DNA of 64,000 nt, taken from NCBI RefSeq assembly GCF_004361735.1, contig NZ_SNVV01000002.1, positions 186,001-250,000 of the forward strand, read 5' to 3'. Origin of the DNA: Azoarcus indigens. Lineage in GTDB: Bacteria > Pseudomonadota > Gammaproteobacteria > Burkholderiales > Rhodocyclaceae. How positions within the stretch are numbered: position 1 is the first letter of the stretch; the number at the start of each line of letters is the position of its first letter. A program made the position numbers and the translations under genes. The notes under the pieces were generated by a model, which did no database searches, was not told where the DNA came from, and was given only the letters and a program-made list of their open reading frames with translations. This document shows positions 1 to 9,024 of the stretch, in pieces.

Positions 1-382
1 CGCAATGGATGACTGGAACAAGAACACCCACGGCAAATCGGGCCTGATAGACCGAGTCAAGGCTTCCACCGTGTCGGAAGCGGACGCCGAAGCGGGCATG
101 CTGGCCTTCTTGCAGGAGTGGGTGCCGCAGCGGGCATCGCCGATGTGCGGCAACTCCATCGGACAGGATCGCCGCTTCCTCGCCCGTTACATGCCCACGC
201 TCGAGGCCTGGTTCCACTACCGCAACCTGGATGTTTCGACGTTGAAGGAACTGGCTCGCCGGTGGAAGCCGGAGGTGGCCAAGGGCGTGGTCAAGCAGGG
301 CAGACATGAGGCGTTGGCGGACATCCAGGAGTCGATCGCCGAATTGCGCTATTACCGCGACAACTTCCTGCGGCTGGAGTGA
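1..382 (+). CDS. orn: Oligoribonuclease, 5' end cut by window edge
   Basis: Oligoribonuclease is a cytoplasmic DEDDh 3'-5' exoribonuclease that finishes RNA decay by hydrolysing 2-5 nt fragments and the c-di-GMP product pGpG. The frame is open from base 2, and the 126 visible codons match the C-terminal two thirds of the roughly 180-residue family. About 55 residues, including the Exo I D-x-E pair, therefore lie outside the window. Exo II is visible as [15 protein letters not shown] with its catalytic Asp. The HEALADI stretch gives the Exo III His and Asp. The gene ends 17 bases before a hairpin terminator and is convergent with pgi. Identification is firm; only the start is unknown. Confidence 0.95.
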   Translation, partial: AMDDWNKNTHGKSGLIDRVKASTVSEADAEAGMLAFLQEWVPQRASPMCGNSIGQDRRFLARYMPTLEAWFHYRNLDVSTLKELARRWKPEVAKGVVKQGRHEALADIQESIAELRYYRDNFLRLE

Positions 383-399
383 GGTCTGCAGAGAAAAGG

Positions 400-425
400 A
401 AAAGGGCCCTCCGGGGCCCCTTTTT
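400..425. terminator. Bidirectional Rho-independent terminator of orn and, ancestrally, pgi
   Basis: A GGGCCC/GGGCCC stem around a TCCG loop is preceded by AAAA and followed by one C and five T, so it can terminate transcription on either strand. It lies 17 bases after the orn stop. The group II intron starts five bases downstream, which is the usual landing site of class C introns. If the intron is removed, the same hairpin would sit about 30 bases after the pgi stop on the other strand. Confidence 0.85.
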
Positions 426-893
426 CATTGTGCGCCCAGTATGGGCGCACTCCTGCGGGTGTAAGTCCGGCCGTAAGTTGATCACAGCGAACGAAGTGAA
501 GCGCAACTGCGTGAGGGCGACCGAGCGTGGGAAGGAAGCGTGGAGCATAAGCTGCGAGCCGATGGACAAGAATCGGATAGAAGGCGCTGCCGAGCAGGGC
601 GAGCGGGCCATGAACCGCGAAGCTCTCGTGATCAAGGCGAAGTGGCGTAAATCCGGCGGTTGTGCAGCGAAGGAGGGCGTTCTTACCTGGGGAGATCTCG
701 CTTTGTGCCTGAAAGGGCGACGGTGCTGAGCCGGAGCGAGAAGTCAGCAGAGGCTGTAGTCGCTGCCGGTGTGGGGCGAAGGGCCGAACGAGCAGGAGAG
801 CCGAAGGCCGTGTCGCTCGGACGTGCAGTGCATCAGAAGCCTGGGGAACTGGGGCGCAATGCGGGAGGGCGCGGTGAAGCCGAGCCGGAAGCA

Positions 894-2162
894 GTGCGTG
901 ATGAAGCACGGACGGCGCGGCATGAAACCGCAGGCCCGGGGCGAGATGACCTGCTTGCGCAGGTGCTCCCGAAAGCGAACAGGGAGGCGGCGTGGAAACG
1001 CGTCAAATCCAATCGCGGCAGTGCTGGGGTGGATGGGCTGTCGATTGCCGAGACGGCGGACCCCCTGAAAGCGCCCTGGCCCGGATTCGGGAATCCTTAC
1101 GGGATGGCCGCTACCGGCCCGCGCCGGTGCGGCGCGTCCAGATCCCGAAGCCCGGCGGCGGGGTGCGCGAGTTGGGGATTCCGACGGTGACGGATCGGCT
1201 GATCCAGCAAGCCCTGCTGCAAGTCTTGCAGCCCGTGATTGATCGGACGTTCTCCGAACACAGCTACGGCTTTCGACCGGGACGCCGTGCGCATGACGTG
1301 GTGCTCGATGCACAGCGCTACGTGCAGGACGGCTATCGGGTGGTGGTCGATGTGGACCTGGAGCAGTTCTTCGATCGGGTCAATCATGACATCCTGATGG
1401 AGCGGTTGGCGAGGCGAATCGACGACAAGGCCGTGTTGCGGCTGATCCGTCGTTACCTCGTGCTGGCATCATGGATGGCGGGGTGGTCATGGAGCGGTAT
1501 GAGGGTACGCCGCAAGGCGGGCCGCTGTCGCCGCTCTTGGCCAACGTGCTGGTGGACGAGGTGGATCGGGAACTGGAGGTGCGTGGCCATCGGTTCGTGC
1601 GCTACGCCGACGACTGCAACGTTGCGCAGTCGCCGCGCGGGCGAACGGGTGCTTGAGGGGCTGTGCCGGCTCTACGATCGACTCCACTTGAAGGGGAACG
1701 AGACCAAGACGGCGATCGCGCCGGCGACCGGTGGCAAGTTTCTGGGCTACGAGCTGTGGCGCAGTGCGGGGGATCGGATCAAGTGTGCGGTCGCTCGAAA
1801 GGCGCTCGAAGCCTTCAAGCAACGCATTCGGGAAATGACGCGCCGCTTGGGTGGGCGCAGCCTGCCGGAGGGCGCCGAACGACTACGGACTTACATGCCG
1901 GGCTGGAAGACGTACTTCCAACTTGCGCAGACGCCCAAGGTGTTCCGCGAACTCGACGAGTGGCTTCGTCACCGGCTGCGTGCGTTGCAGCTCAAGCACT
2001 GGCGTCGGGGCACGAGGATGTACCGGGGGTTGAAAGCGATGGGCGCGTCGTAGGCGGACGCCCGCACGGTGGCCGCAAACAGTCCGCAACAGCCGCCAGG
2101 CGCTGAACCGTGCGATGCCTATTGCCTACTTCGAACGGCCCGGCGTGCCTCGGCTCTCATGA
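894..2162 (+). pseudogene. ltrA: Degenerate group II intron reverse transcriptase/maturase
   Basis: This is the remnant of the intron-encoded reverse transcriptase/maturase. Homology runs through all three frames in order: LLAQVLPKANREAAW and NRGSAGVDG, then RRVQIPKPGGGVRELGIPTV and SYGFRPGR, then TPQGGPLSPLLANVL with the catalytic YADD, then GLCRLYDRLHL to the maturase part, and finally ALNRAMPIAYFERPG ending in VPRLS at 2162. I see one-base losses near 1080 and 1465, a loss of about five bases near 1627, a stop (TAG) at 2051-2053 where a Glu codon is expected, and another indel near 2085. The YADD motif survives but no frame encodes a full enzyme. The start is uncertain; GTG 894 is the best guess. 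Confidence 0.9.
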
Positions 2163-2176
2163 CCTCAACTACTCGA

Positions 2177-2252
2177 ACCGCCCGGTGCGGACCCGCATGC
2201 CGGGTGGTGTGGGAGGGGAACGGTCAGGCAACCTGATCGCCCCTATCCCGAT
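2177..2252 (+). ncRNA. Group II intron domains V and VI
   Basis: Domain V folds cleanly. ACCGCCCGG (2177-2185) pairs with CCGGGTGGT (2200-2208), including one G-U pair. TGCG pairs with CGCA around a GACC loop, and a two-base TG bulge sits on the 3' side, as expected for domain V. Domain VI follows: GGGA and GGGG pair with TCCC and CCCC, leaving a bulged TA. A2245 is the likely branch-point adenosine, seven bases before the 3' end at 2252. All key elements are present, so the ribozyme tail looks functional although the encoded protein is not. Confidence 0.85.
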
Positions 2253-2254
2253 AC

Positions 2255-3862
2255 TCAGCCGGTTCTACGTAACGCTTCGGCGGCCTGGAGCAGCGCGGCG
2301 GTGGAGCCGTCCTGGGCGCCGCCCGCGCCCTGGGCCAGGGCGCGGGCCATTTCCTTGCCAAGCTCCACGCCATACTGGTCAAAGCTGTTGATACCCCAGA
2401 TCCAGCCTTGGACGAACACCTTGTGCTCATACAGTGCCAGCAGCGCGCCGAGGTGGAAGGCATCCAGACAGGGCAGCAGCAGCGTGGTACTGGGCTGGTT
2501 GCCGGGGCTGACCAGGTGGGGCGCAAGGCGATCCACTTCCGCCGCCGGCAGTCCCTTGGCCTCGAGCGCGGCGCGGGCGCCGGCGAGGTCGCGGCCGTTC
2601 ATCAGTGCGGCGCTCTGTGCGAAGGCGTTGTCGATCAGTGCGCGCTGCCGCGGCTCGTCCTCGCCGACCGGCACGATGAAATCCATGGGGATGTGGCGGG
2701 TGCCCTGGTAGAAGAGCTGGTGGAAAGCGTGCTGGCCGACGGTGCCGACGCCACCCCAGACCACCGGCGAGGTGGAAACGGCGCTGGTCGAACCGTCGCG
2801 CAGCGCGCGCTTGCCGTTGCTTTCCATCTCGAGCTGCTGCAGCCAGGCGGCGAAGTTACGCAGGCCGTGGGCGTAAGGCAGCACAGCCAGGGTCTCCATG
2901 CCGAGGAAATCGGTGTTCCATAGGCCGATCAGGCCCATGAGCACCGGCAGGTTGTCGGCGAAGGGGGCGTCGCGGAAATGCTCGTCCATGGCCCGGGCGC
3001 CGGCCAGCAGGGCATCGAAGCGCGCCTCGCCGATGGCAACCAACAGGGGCAGGCCGATCGCAGACCACACCGAATAGCGCCCACCCACCCATTCCGGCAA
3101 GGCGAAGACGCGCTCCTGCGCCACACCGAAGGCGGCTGCTGCGGTGGTGGCATTGCTGACGGCTGCGAAGTGGGCGGACAGCCCCTTCTCTTCGCCCAGC
3201 GCGGCAGCCAGCCAGGCCCGCGCCGCGCAGGCGTTGGCCAGCGTCTCGGCGGTGGAAAAGCTCTTGGAAGAGATCACGAACAGGGTGCTGTCCGGCTCGG
3301 CTCGCGCCAGCGCTTCGTCTAGTTCCCTCGGATCGATGTTGGCGACGAATTCCACCTCCACCGGCGGGCCTGGTTCGCGCAGGGCTTCGAAGACCATGCG
3401 CGGGCCGAGATCCGAACCGCCGATGCCGAGGTTGATCACTCGGGTAATGGGCTTGCCGGTCGTGCCCCGGATCTCGCCGGCGCGCAGGGCCGCGGCGAAG
3501 CGGCGTACCGGGCCGTCGTCCAGAATGGCGCCGGCCGGCGGCGGGCAGCTGCCGCGCAGAGCCATGTGCAGCGCCGGCCGGCCTTCGGTGAAGTTCACCT
3601 GTGCGGCTGCGAAGAGGGCGCAGATGCCGCGCTTCAACTCCGATTGTTCGGCGAGGGCCAGGAGCGCCTCCAGCGCTGCCGTATCCAGCCGCTGCTTGGA
3701 GAAATCGGCGAGCAAATCACCGTGCTTCCGTGACAACGAGCGGAAGCGCCCGGGGTCGGAGGCGAAAGCCTCGCGCAGGGAAAGGGAAGTGAGCCGCTGG
3801 GCGTGAGCTTCCAGGGCCTGCCAGGTGGCGCGCTGCTGGGGGGGGAGGAAGTTTTCGGTCAT
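2255..3862 (-). CDS. pgi: Glucose-6-phosphate isomerase
   Basis: Pgi interconverts glucose 6-phosphate and fructose 6-phosphate in the cytoplasm, linking glycolysis/gluconeogenesis with sugar-nucleotide supply. The 535-residue product has the usual family length. It shows the SIS-type sugar-phosphate site INLGIGGSDLGPRMV, the serine-rich FVISSKSFSTAETL and the C-terminal signature region around GWIWGINSFDQYGVELGK. The chosen ATG gives a TGATG coupling with the upstream glycosyltransferase gene, whose stop it overlaps by one base; a longer in-frame start upstream would lie inside that gene. The stop lies only two bases from the intron's 3' end, so the gene has been separated from its natural terminator. 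Confidence 0.97.
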   Translation of the reverse strand: MTENFLPPQQRATWQALEAHAQRLTSLSLREAFASDPGRFRSLSRKHGDLLADFSKQRLDTAALEALLALAEQSELKRGICALFAAAQVNFTEGRPALHMALRGSCPPPAGAILDDGPVRRFAAALRAGEIRGTTGKPITRVINLGIGGSDLGPRMVFEALREPGPPVEVEFVANIDPRELDEALARAEPDSTLFVISSKSFSTAETLANACAARAWLAAALGEEKGLSAHFAAVSNATTAAAAFGVAQERVFALPEWVGGRYSVWSAIGLPLLVAIGEARFDALLAGARAMDEHFRDAPFADNLPVLMGLIGLWNTDFLGMETLAVLPYAHGLRNFAAWLQQLEMESNGKRALRDGSTSAVSTSPVVWGGVGTVGQHAFHQLFYQGTRHIPMDFIVPVGEDEPRQRALIDNAFAQSAALMNGRDLAGARAALEAKGLPAAEVDRLAPHLVSPGNQPSTTLLLPCLDAFHLGALLALYEHKVFVQGWIWGINSFDQYGVELGKEMARALAQGAGGAQDGSTAALLQAAEALRRTG

Positions 3863-5508
3863 CACGATGGGTTGAGCTGATAGAGACGAAGCACTTCGAG
3901 CTGTTTGCCGCCGCCGCGGCGGTATTCCCAGATGTTCTTCCACTCGCTGGACGGCGAAGGGGCGTTCAGGCGCCGGTCATCATAGACCAGCAACAGGCCG
4001 CAGGGCGTCGTGCCGCGGTGGGCTTCTATGGTGCGGATGTCGGCGTAATAGTGCAGCGAACTGCGCACCGCGTCGGGCAGGCCGGTGGTGGCGATGCAGT
4101 CGGCCGGCTGGGCGGCCACCGCGCGGGCGAGCGAATGGGCCATGGGCCGATAACTGCGGCCGTGGTCGAACCAGGGCATCAGCAGCAGCACGGCCAGACA
4201 CCATAGCATGGTCATCCCCATCGCCCAGTTGGCGGGGCCGCGGCTGGTGGAGCGCGGCAGGCGCCAGACCAGCAGCAGCCAGACCAGGCACAGGACGATG
4301 CCGCCGACGGCCTGCGCCAGACCGCCCTCGAAGCTGAAGCTGGGCGTGACCCGGGCGATATGTCGCGCCAGGCCGGGCGGCCAGGCGAAGGCCTGCGCAG
4401 TCCAGGCGATCCACACCAGCAGGGCGAACACCGCGAAGCTCATCAGCGCGAACCAATCGAAGGCGTTCGCCGCGCCCCGGCGCAGGCTGGGCACGCCGCC
4501 GGCGGCGAGCAGGGCGATGGGAGGAATCAGCGGCAGGGCCAGCGGCGGCGAAACGTCGCCGTTCACGATCAGCCAGATGAGGCCGATCAGGCCGGAGCCC
4601 AGCGGCAGCAGCCAGGGCAGGGCGCAGAGCTGGCGGCGGCCGCGCCACAAGCCCCACAGCGCGAGCGGCCACAGCGGCCAGACGAACCAGCCAAGCAGTT
4701 CGAACAGGCGTGGCAGGGCGCTCGCTTCCAGCAGCTGGCTACCGAAGGGGCTCCACTCCTCGCTCAGCCACAGCGAGAGCAACTCCGGTGCGCTCAGATG
4801 CAGGGCAAGCGGCCACAGGGCACCGAGGCCGAGAGCAAGGCAGAGCCCCACCAGCAGGCCGCCACTGCCATGGGGCGTGCGGCAGTCGGGGCTGGCGATC
4901 ATCAGCAGCGGGAAAAGCGGCAACGTGAGGAAGGCGCCGGCCGGGCCGCCGGCGAGGAAGGCGAGCGCGCTGCCCATGCCCGCTTGCAGGCTGCCTATCA
5001 AAGGCTGGGCGGGTACCCGGGCCAGGCCGGCCAGCGTCAGCGCCACCATGGCGACCAGCGCGATCAATGGTTGAGTTTCATGAGCATGTAGCACCAGGCC
5101 GAGCGTGCCCAGCGTCAGCAGCGCGGCCGGGGTGCGGGCGGGGCGTCCATAGAGGCGCTCGGCCCCGCGCGCGATGGAATAGATCGCCAACGCGGTGAAG
5201 AGCGCGCTGGCCAGCCGGGCGCCATCATGGAAGGGCAGGACGGGGCCCAGCAGGTAGGCCAGTACGGCCGCAGCCCAGTAATACAGCGGCGGAAAGTCGG
5301 CGAAGGGTTCGCCCGCAATCAGCGGGAAGAGCCAGCCTTCGCCGCGCAGCATGCTGTAGATCGGCCCGAAGTGGCGGGCATCATCGCCCCGCCAGGGATC
5401 GTGGCCGCTGAGGCCGACCAGGAGGTAGAGGCCGACCAGCAGAGTGAGGCCGAGCGTGCCGTAGAGGCGCTTGTGAAATCTGGAGGAAGGAGGTGAATCG
5501 CTGATCAT
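3862..5508 (-). CDS. ArnT/PMT-like family 39 glycosyltransferase, integral membrane
   Basis: A 548-residue polytopic membrane protein of the PMT/ArnT superfamily (GT-C fold). These enzymes transfer a sugar from a polyprenyl-phosphate donor to lipid A, protein or another acceptor on the periplasmic face. Visible are a first membrane helix (TLGLTLLVGLYLLVGL), then a periplasmic loop with RGDDARHFG, which resembles the catalytic D-E/D-x-R motif of ArnT, followed by FPPLYYW and about ten further hydrophobic segments. The C-terminal roughly 100 residues form a soluble domain. The chosen ATG gives a sensible N-terminus; frames extend further upstream but without membrane-protein character. It is translationally coupled to pgi. 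Donor and acceptor cannot be named from sequence. Confidence 0.8.
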   Translation of the reverse strand: MISDSPPSSRFHKRLYGTLGLTLLVGLYLLVGLSGHDPWRGDDARHFGPIYSMLRGEGWLFPLIAGEPFADFPPLYYWAAAVLAYLLGPVLPFHDGARLASALFTALAIYSIARGAERLYGRPARTPAALLTLGTLGLVLHAHETQPLIALVAMVALTLAGLARVPAQPLIGSLQAGMGSALAFLAGGPAGAFLTLPLFPLLMIASPDCRTPHGSGGLLVGLCLALGLGALWPLALHLSAPELLSLWLSEEWSPFGSQLLEASALPRLFELLGWFVWPLWPLALWGLWRGRRQLCALPWLLPLGSGLIGLIWLIVNGDVSPPLALPLIPPIALLAAGGVPSLRRGAANAFDWFALMSFAVFALLVWIAWTAQAFAWPPGLARHIARVTPSFSFEGGLAQAVGGIVLCLVWLLLVWRLPRSTSRGPANWAMGMTMLWCLAVLLLMPWFDHGRSYRPMAHSLARAVAAQPADCIATTGLPDAVRSSLHYYADIRTIEAHRGTTPCGLLLVYDDRRLNAPSPSSEWKNIWEYRRGGGKQLEVLRLYQLNPS

Positions 5509-5646
5509 GCGCTTGCTGAGCGGAGCCGTTCCGTTGTTGTCTTTTGTTGTTGCTGGGGCGCTTCCCGGAGGGCGATTGTATCGGGCGCAGCTGCTCGATC
5601 CGATGCGCGAGTGCAACAAAGCTTGCCGAAAGAAGGCGCAGAAATG

Positions 5647-5673
5647 AAAAAAGGCAGCCTAAGCTGCCTTTTT
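5647..5673. terminator. Bidirectional terminator between the glycosyltransferase gene and rpmE
   Basis: AAAAAAGGCAGC, a CTAA loop and GCTGCCTTTTT form a symmetrical hairpin with A and T runs on both sides. It lies 19 bases beyond the rpmE stop, so it is mainly the rpmE terminator. It isolates rpmE from the glycosyltransferase-pgi operon downstream on the same strand. Confidence 0.9.
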
Positions 5674-5691
5674 GCGATGCGCCAGAGCGGT

Positions 5692-5907
5692 TTAGCCGCG
5701 CTGCACGTTGCCGTACTTCTGGCGGAAGCGCTCGACGCGGCCCGCGGTGTCAACGATCTTCTGCTTGCCGGTGTAGAACGGATGGCAGGCCGAGCACACT
5801 TCCACGTGCAACTGGGGCTTGCCCAGAGTGGAGCGGGTCACAAAGGTGTTGCCGCAGGAGCAGTTGACGTTTACGTCTTCGTACTTGGGATGGACATCCG
5901 CTTTCAT
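5692..5907 (-). CDS. rpmE: 50S ribosomal protein L31, zinc-binding type
   Basis: L31 is a small protein of the 50S subunit that bridges to the 30S head. The 71 residues match the family length. The N-terminal MKADVHPKY, the Cys pair CSC at 16-18 and CSAC at 38-41 mark the zinc-containing (C+) form rather than the zinc-free YkgM type. It is monocistronic, with its own terminator. A zinc-independent paralogue, if present, is not in this window. Confidence 0.97.
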   Translation of the reverse strand: MKADVHPKYEDVNVNCSCGNTFVTRSTLGKPQLHVEVCSACHPFYTGKQKIVDTAGRVERFRQKYGNVQRG

Positions 5908-6019
5908 ATTCAGTCCTTTTGTTGCAAGCGGGCGGTGAATGTGGCCGCCCTGAGTGTGGGAAACGATGGATTATGTGCCAGATAGTCAAATATGGCAAGG
6001 GTGCGGCCCGGGCGTCGAC

Positions 6020-6025
6020 TACAAT
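6020..6025 (+). promoter_or_regulatory. Candidate -10 element of the dusC operon
   Basis: TACAAT followed by GCGCC lies 37 bases before the dusC start, in the rpmE-dusC divergent region. No good -35 hexamer is visible 16-18 bases upstream, so this is only a partial sigma-70 match. A very similar TACAAT-CGCG precedes zapE. Confidence 0.35.
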
Positions 6026-6062
6026 GCGCCCCTTTTCTGGCTGTACGTCTGGAGGGGATCAG

Positions 6063-7049
6063 GTGCGTCTGCTGCTCGCGCCCATGGAGGGTTTGCTGGA
6101 CGAGGTGCTGCGCGGGGTGCTGACGCGGGTGCCGGCCTACGACTGCGCCGTCACCGAATTCGTCCGGGTGTCCGGCAGCCTGTTGCCGGATCGCTTCTTC
6201 CGCCGCATCGCTCCCGAACTGGATGCCGGAAGCAGGACGGCCGCCGGTACGCCGGTGCGGGTCCAACTGCTGGGATCCGATCCCGATTATCTGGCCATCA
6301 ACGCGCTGCGTCTTTCGCGGCTCGGGCCGGCGGCGATCGACCTGAACTTCGGCTGCCCGGCTCCGACCGTGAATCGCCATCGTGGCGGTGCGGTGTTACT
6401 GGATGAGCCCGAACTGCTGTACCGCATCGCCTGCTCGGTGCGCCAGGCCCTGCCGCCGGAACTGGCGCTGACGGCCAAGATGCGCCTGGGCGTTAACGAC
6501 ACCGGCAAGGCCCTGGATTGTGCCCGCGCGCTGGCCGACGGCGGCGTGGCGGAACTGGTCGTCCATGCCAGGACGAAGGCCGATGGCTATCGCCCGCCGG
6601 CACACTGGGAATGGATAGGCCGCATCGCCGACGTGGTGGCGGTGCCGGTGTGCGCTAACGGCGAGGTCTGGACGGTAGCGGACTGGGCGCGCTGCCGCGC
6701 CGTCTCCGGGGTCGAGGATGTGATGCTGGGCCGCGGCGCGGTGGCCGATCCCTTCCTCGCCGCCCGCATACGCCGGGGCGAGCAGGATGAGCCGGATCCG
6801 GCCGTCCGCGCCAAGGAATGGGCGCAGCTGCTCGGCTTGCTGGTCGAATTCCATCAGCGCGTCAGCGCCAAGCTGGAGGGCCGCCACGCGGCCGGCCGGC
6901 TCAAGCAGTGGCTGAACTTCCTGCGCCGGACTTATCCGCAGGCCGAGGCGCTTTATCAGACGCTGCGGCCGCTCAAGACCATGGCCGAGATCGACCCGAT
7001 GCTGCGTGAGCACGGGCTTGCCCTTCCGCCGCAACTGGCTGCCGCCTGA
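6063..7049 (+). CDS. dusC: tRNA-dihydrouridine synthase, DusC type
   Basis: This FMN- and NADPH-dependent enzyme reduces uridine to dihydrouridine in the tRNA D-loop; DusC of E. coli acts at U16. The 328-residue TIM-barrel protein opens with LLLAPMEG and has DLNFGCPAPTVNRHRGG, which holds the catalytic Cys, TAKMRLG, the FMN-phosphate site region VCANGEV, and VMLGRGAVADP. The GTG start is chosen because GGAGGGG lies 5 bases upstream and the family begins with exactly this LLLAPMEG strand; the open frame continues upstream without homology. It is the first gene of a tRNA- and RNA-related cluster and is followed 16 bases later by a methyltransferase gene. The Dus subgroup is inferred from overall resemblance. 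Confidence 0.93.
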   Translation: MRLLLAPMEGLLDEVLRGVLTRVPAYDCAVTEFVRVSGSLLPDRFFRRIAPELDAGSRTAAGTPVRVQLLGSDPDYLAINALRLSRLGPAAIDLNFGCPAPTVNRHRGGAVLLDEPELLYRIACSVRQALPPELALTAKMRLGVNDTGKALDCARALADGGVAELVVHARTKADGYRPPAHWEWIGRIADVVAVPVCANGEVWTVADWARCRAVSGVEDVMLGRGAVADPFLAARIRRGEQDEPDPAVRAKEWAQLLGLLVEFHQRVSAKLEGRHAAGRLKQWLNFLRRTYPQAEALYQTLRPLKTMAEIDPMLREHGLALPPQLAAA

Positions 7050-7065
7050 TTTCCGAGACCCTGTT

Positions 7066-7763
7066 TTGAGTTACGCCAATTCCCGCATCCCCTCCAGCGC
7101 CCAGCAGGGCATACACGAGAGCCTGGTCAAGCGGCTGGAGAAACACCGCCTCCAGCCCTTCCGCAAGCCCTACGCCGACTACAACCGTGAGGCATTGAGC
7201 GCCGCCCTGGCCGGCTGGGACCGCCGGGCGCCGCTGATCCTGGACGCCGGTTGCGGCGTTGGCCACAGCACCATCCAGTTGGCGCGCGCCTATCCTGATC
7301 ACTGGGTGATGGGCGTGGACCAGTCCGAAGACCGGCTTACGCGGCGCAAGCCCTATCCGGAAGCGCTGATGCCGAAGAACCTGGTATTCGTGCGCGCCGA
7401 CCTGGTGGATTTCTGGCGCCTTCTGGGCGACGAGGGGCTGAGGCTCGCCCGCCACTACATCCTTTATCCCAACCCCTGGCCCAAGATTGGCCACCTCGGC
7501 CGGCGCTGGCATGCGCACCCAGTGTTCCCGCATCTGCTGCTGCTGGGCGGCGTGCTGGAATGCCGCAGCAATTGGCAGGTGTACGCCGAGGAGTTCGCCT
7601 GCGCGTTGGGCCTCTTGACGGAGCGGGAAATCGGCTGGGAAGCCTTCGAGGCGCCCACGCCCCTCACCCCGTTCGAGCGAAAATACCGCGATTCCGGCCA
7701 GACCCTGTTCCGCATCGTCACCGACCTGGGAACGGGCCTGGCCCTCAGTTCTGGAGAAAGCAC

Positions 7764-7767
<4 letters not shown>
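7066..7767 (+). CDS. TrmB-like tRNA (guanine-N7)-methyltransferase family protein, TTG start
   Basis: A 233-residue SAM-dependent Rossmann methyltransferase. Motif I is LDAGCGVGHSTIQLA, the acidic ribose-binding position is MGVDQSED, and the tRNA m7G46 family signature appears as YPNPWPK followed by RRWHAHPVF. Canonical TrmB has PDPWPKKRHHKRR at this place, so this is a divergent branch that may methylate another tRNA site or duplicate TrmB. The TTG start gives the N-terminus MSYANSR directly after dusC; an upstream in-frame ATG at 7006 would overlap dusC by 44 bases and is less likely. The stop overlaps the next start as ATGA. Confidence 0.7.
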
Positions 7768-8462
<695 letters not shown>

Positions 8463-8484
8463 GCTGTCGGTGGGAGCAGGGCCG

Positions 8485-8817
8485 GTGAGCCTGGATCACT
8501 GCACGCGCTGTGGTGCCTGTTGTGCCTCCTTCCGGGTGGATTTCCATCCCTCGGAGTTGGCGAGCGCCTGCGATGGCGGCGTGCCGGACGAGCTGACCCT
8601 GCCGCTGACCGCCCAACTGGTACGCATGCGCGGCACCGACGACGGCCCGCCGCGCTGCGTTGCGTTGCAGGGGACGATAGGCGTGGAGGTGGGCTGTTCC
8701 ATCTATGGCCAGCGGCCTTCGCCCTGCCGGGACTTCGCACCCTATGCAGCGCTGGGCATAGGCGAGGATGGTTGCGACCGCGCCCGCCGCCGCCACGGCA
8801 TGGCGCCGCTGGGCTGA
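8485..8817 (+). CDS. YkgJ-type Cys-rich protein, first of two
   Basis: A 110-residue cytoplasmic protein of the YkgJ/CxxCxxCC family, thought to chelate zinc or iron. Visible are CTRCGACCASFRVDF at the N-terminus, a central Cys (RCVAL), CSIYGQRPSPCRDF and a last Cys near the C-terminus. This eight-Cys spacing is the family hallmark. The GTG start follows GGGAG by eight bases and lies 22 bases after the UPF0149 stop, so it is the last member of the dusC operon. A second copy lies 208 bases downstream. Function is unknown in the family. Confidence 0.8.
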   Translation: MSLDHCTRCGACCASFRVDFHPSELASACDGGVPDELTLPLTAQLVRMRGTDDGPPRCVALQGTIGVEVGCSIYGQRPSPCRDFAPYAALGIGEDGCDRARRRHGMAPLG

Positions 8818-8892
8818 GCATCGCGCCGCAGGGGAGGAAGCCTAAGTCCTGGGTTTGTATTTCAAGCAATTGATTTTGCTGGAAATGGTCGC

Positions 8893-8920
8893 TTGCAGGC
8901 GGCTAGGGAAACGCTAGAAT
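8893..8920 (+). promoter_or_regulatory. Candidate sigma-70 promoter of the second ykgJ-like gene
   Basis: TTGCAG (8893-8898), a 16-base spacer and TAGAAT (8915-8920), followed by a CCGCGG discriminator. It starts 76 bases after the first YkgJ-type gene and 132 bases before the second, suggesting the second copy is transcribed separately. Confidence 0.5.
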
Positions 8921-9024
8921 CCGCGGCACCCGGCTCGGGCCCGTCGCATGGTGCTGACCGGGGCCGCGCGGGTGTGCCGCGTCCGCAGGAGCGGCGCTTT
9001 CGCCAGCTTGCTCGCGCGGTGACC

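Larger units (their letters stand above)
430..2252 (+). mobile_element. Group II intron, probably class C, with degenerate RT
   Basis: The element starts with the group II 5' consensus GTGCG and a first hairpin formed by GCGCCCA and TGGGCGC. It ends with recognisable domains V and VI and a 3' terminal CGAT. Between them lies a reverse transcriptase remnant (894-2162); bases 430-893 are the structured 5' ribozyme domains and carry no other gene. Insertion directly behind a Rho-independent terminator, together with a CGC catalytic triad in domain V, fits class C introns as known from the family. The class call is inference, because I did not fold domain I or identify the exon-binding sites. No gene is interrupted, since it sits between the convergent genes orn and pgi. 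Confidence 0.9.

Noticed and set aside
744-1313. Minus-strand frame within the intron
   Set aside because: It runs antisense to the ribozyme and RT remnant, is Arg/Pro-rich and has no homology.
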